From positions 1-64,000 of the forward strand of contig VEXD01000004.1 in assembly GCA_009391235.1 (NCBI GenBank): a stretch of DNA of 64,000 nt, in the 5' to 3' direction. The DNA is from SAR202 cluster bacterium AC-409-J13_OGT_754m. GTDB lineage: Bacteria > Chloroflexota > Dehalococcoidia > Lucifugimonadales > GCA-2712585. The translations under genes were made by a program, and so were the position numbers. The notes below the pieces were generated by a model. The model did no database searches, was not told where the DNA came from, and was given only the letters and a program-made list of their open reading frames with translations. Of this stretch, positions 62,517-64,000 are shown one piece after another (the stretch's first letter is position 1; each line of letters starts with the position of its first letter).

Positions 62517-63641
62517 TTGGATCAAACAAACAAGAGCAAGTCACCTCAAATAGAGGATTTAACCGGCAAAGCTATGACGGTTAATGGCCCGGTCAATGGC
62601 GACGAGCTTGGTTTCACGTTAATGCATGAGCATATGTTTCTTGAATTCTTTTTACACCAAAGCCCCAGATATAACACGCCTGCAACCGAGATACATTTGT
62701 GGGATGAGAAACTTACATTGGCGAATTTGCATTACGTCAGAGAGGGAAGGGCTATTAAGGATAATCTTATTCTGGTAGATGAAGAAGTTGCTATAAATGA
62801 GGTTAGTTATTTTAAACGTCATGGTGGCAATACGATCGTGGAACTTACGAATATTGGAATGGGTCGTGACCCGATGGCCTTGAGACGAGTGTCCAACGCG
62901 ACCGGACTGAAAGTCATAATGGGCTCAGGGTGGTATGAAAAAAGATATTATCCCGACAACATGGACCAACTTACTGTCGAATATATGACTGACGAGATTA
63001 TTAGGGATTTAACTGTAGGGGTAAACAATACTGGTATACGTTCCGGTATCATTGGAGAAGTTGGGATAAATGGTAACCCTGTCACAGTAAACGAAGAAAA
63101 AAGCATTAGAGCATCAGGTAGAGCTAGTGTAGCTACAGGAGCTGCTATATCGTTCCATCACGGTGGAACAGGAAGGGAAAGATTTGATGTCGCAACGATG
63201 TTACAAGACGAGGGAGTAGACCTAACAAGGGTAATTTACGGTCATAGTAATTCATATTGCGGTGACGTGAAGTTCCTGCTGGAATTGTTGGCCCTAGGGG
63301 TGTATGTGCAATTTGATACCTTGGGCAGAGTTGGTGCACCAGTTGCTCGAAAAGCTCCAATACCTGGGCCTGTTGTTGCGGGGATGCATCAGGTAGCTAC
63401 TGATGTGTTAGTGGCAGAGGCGATTCCTCAATTAATTCACGCCGGGTTTGAGGATAGAATATTATTGTCGCAAGATGTATGCAAAAAAGATTGCCTAAAA
63501 TCTTATGGAGGGATGGGGTATTCTTTTCTGCAGGAAAAATTTCTTCCTTACCTAACTGATCAAGGTGTAACGCCACAACAAATAAATAAAATGATGGTTG
63601 ATAATCCTAGAAGGCTGTTGACTTTTGTTGCACCTAGGTAA
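62517..63641 (+). CDS. Phosphotriesterase-like amidohydrolase
   Basis: GFTLMHEHMFLEFF, NTIVELTNIGMGRD, ISFHHGGTGRERFD, IYGHSN, LLSQDVCKKDCLKSYGG. TTG start after TAGGAGG. Confidence 0.85.
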   Translation: MDQTNKSKSPQIEDLTGKAMTVNGPVNGDELGFTLMHEHMFLEFFLHQSPRYNTPATEIHLWDEKLTLANLHYVREGRAIKDNLILVDEEVAINEVSYFKRHGGNTIVELTNIGMGRDPMALRRVSNATGLKVIMGSGWYEKRYYPDNMDQLTVEYMTDEIIRDLTVGVNNTGIRSGIIGEVGINGNPVTVNEEKSIRASGRASVATGAAISFHHGGTGRERFDVATMLQDEGVDLTRVIYGHSNSYCGDVKFLLELLALGVYVQFDTLGRVGAPVARKAPIPGPVVAGMHQVATDVLVAEAIPQLIHAGFEDRILLSQDVCKKDCLKSYGGMGYSFLQEKFLPYLTDQGVTPQQINKMMVDNPRRLLTFVAPR

Positions 63642-63739
63642 GTTTAGGTCTTCTTGCAACTTAAGAAATCTGGCTTGTTATGGTTAAGCTTGAGTACTGA
63701 AAACGGGTTTAAATATTGCATGAGTAAAAGGAGTTATAT

Positions 63740-64000
63740 ATGAAAAAGGAACTTCTCCAAAAAGTTTTAACTGAGATGCAGTCATATATTGGAGATATTC
63801 TTCTCCAAGAGCGGGTTGTAGGCTGTTCTATTGGAGTTGTGCTTGACCAGGAATTGATTTGGGTGAAAGGGTATGGTTATTCAAATATTGATAAACAAAC
63901 CAAACCTCAGGGACACACTTTATTTAGAGGAGACTCCAATACTAAGCCATTCACAGCTATGAGCATTATGCAACTTCGTGATGAAGGGAAACTAGATATC
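63740..64000 (+). CDS. Beta-lactamase/serine hydrolase (class C-like) family protein, truncated at window end
   Basis: Own translation: MKKELLQKVLTEMQSYIGDILLQERVVGCSIGVVLDQELIWVKGYGYSNIDKQTKPQGHTLFRGDSNTKPFTAMSIMQLRDEGKLDI; SxxK (SNTK) motif; AAAAGGAG upstream. Confidence 0.82.
   Translation, partial: MKKELLQKVLTEMQSYIGDILLQERVVGCSIGVVLDQELIWVKGYGYSNIDKQTKPQGHTLFRGDSNTKPFTAMSIMQLRDEGKLDI

Overview
This window is a gene-dense, AT-leaning bacterial chromosome segment. Gene content suggests a marine Chloroflexota/SAR202-like lineage, but that is inference and was not tested. Most of it is housekeeping: a complete F1Fo ATP synthase operon; aspS-tig-clpP; xseB-xseA-efp-pepP-aroQ-xerC-topA; folP-folK; folD; queA; glyS; rex; plsY. 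There is also an accessory catabolic set (amidohydrolases, acyl-CoA synthetase, MFS transporter, amidase, SDR, thiolase). Two tRNAs were found, and no rRNA, CRISPR array or transposase. The most interesting signal is at 4858-6072. The ORF track splits a DUF3179-family lipoprotein at an in-frame TGA (5344-5346). That TGA sits exactly where the first Cys of the family's CPLC motif should be, giving ...VLTW-U-PLCFTGMVFAR.... It is followed at bacterial SECIS spacing by a roughly 15-bp stem-loop (5349-5390) with apical loop UGGUAUU. I interpret this as a candidate selenoprotein with a UxxC motif. Other observations: an unlisted 33-aa membrane microprotein between atpB and atpE, an unlisted 59-aa Trm112-like zinc protein, an amber-interrupted ORF, a perfect 13-bp hairpin after the atp operon, and a possible SD-masking leader on an RRM protein gene.
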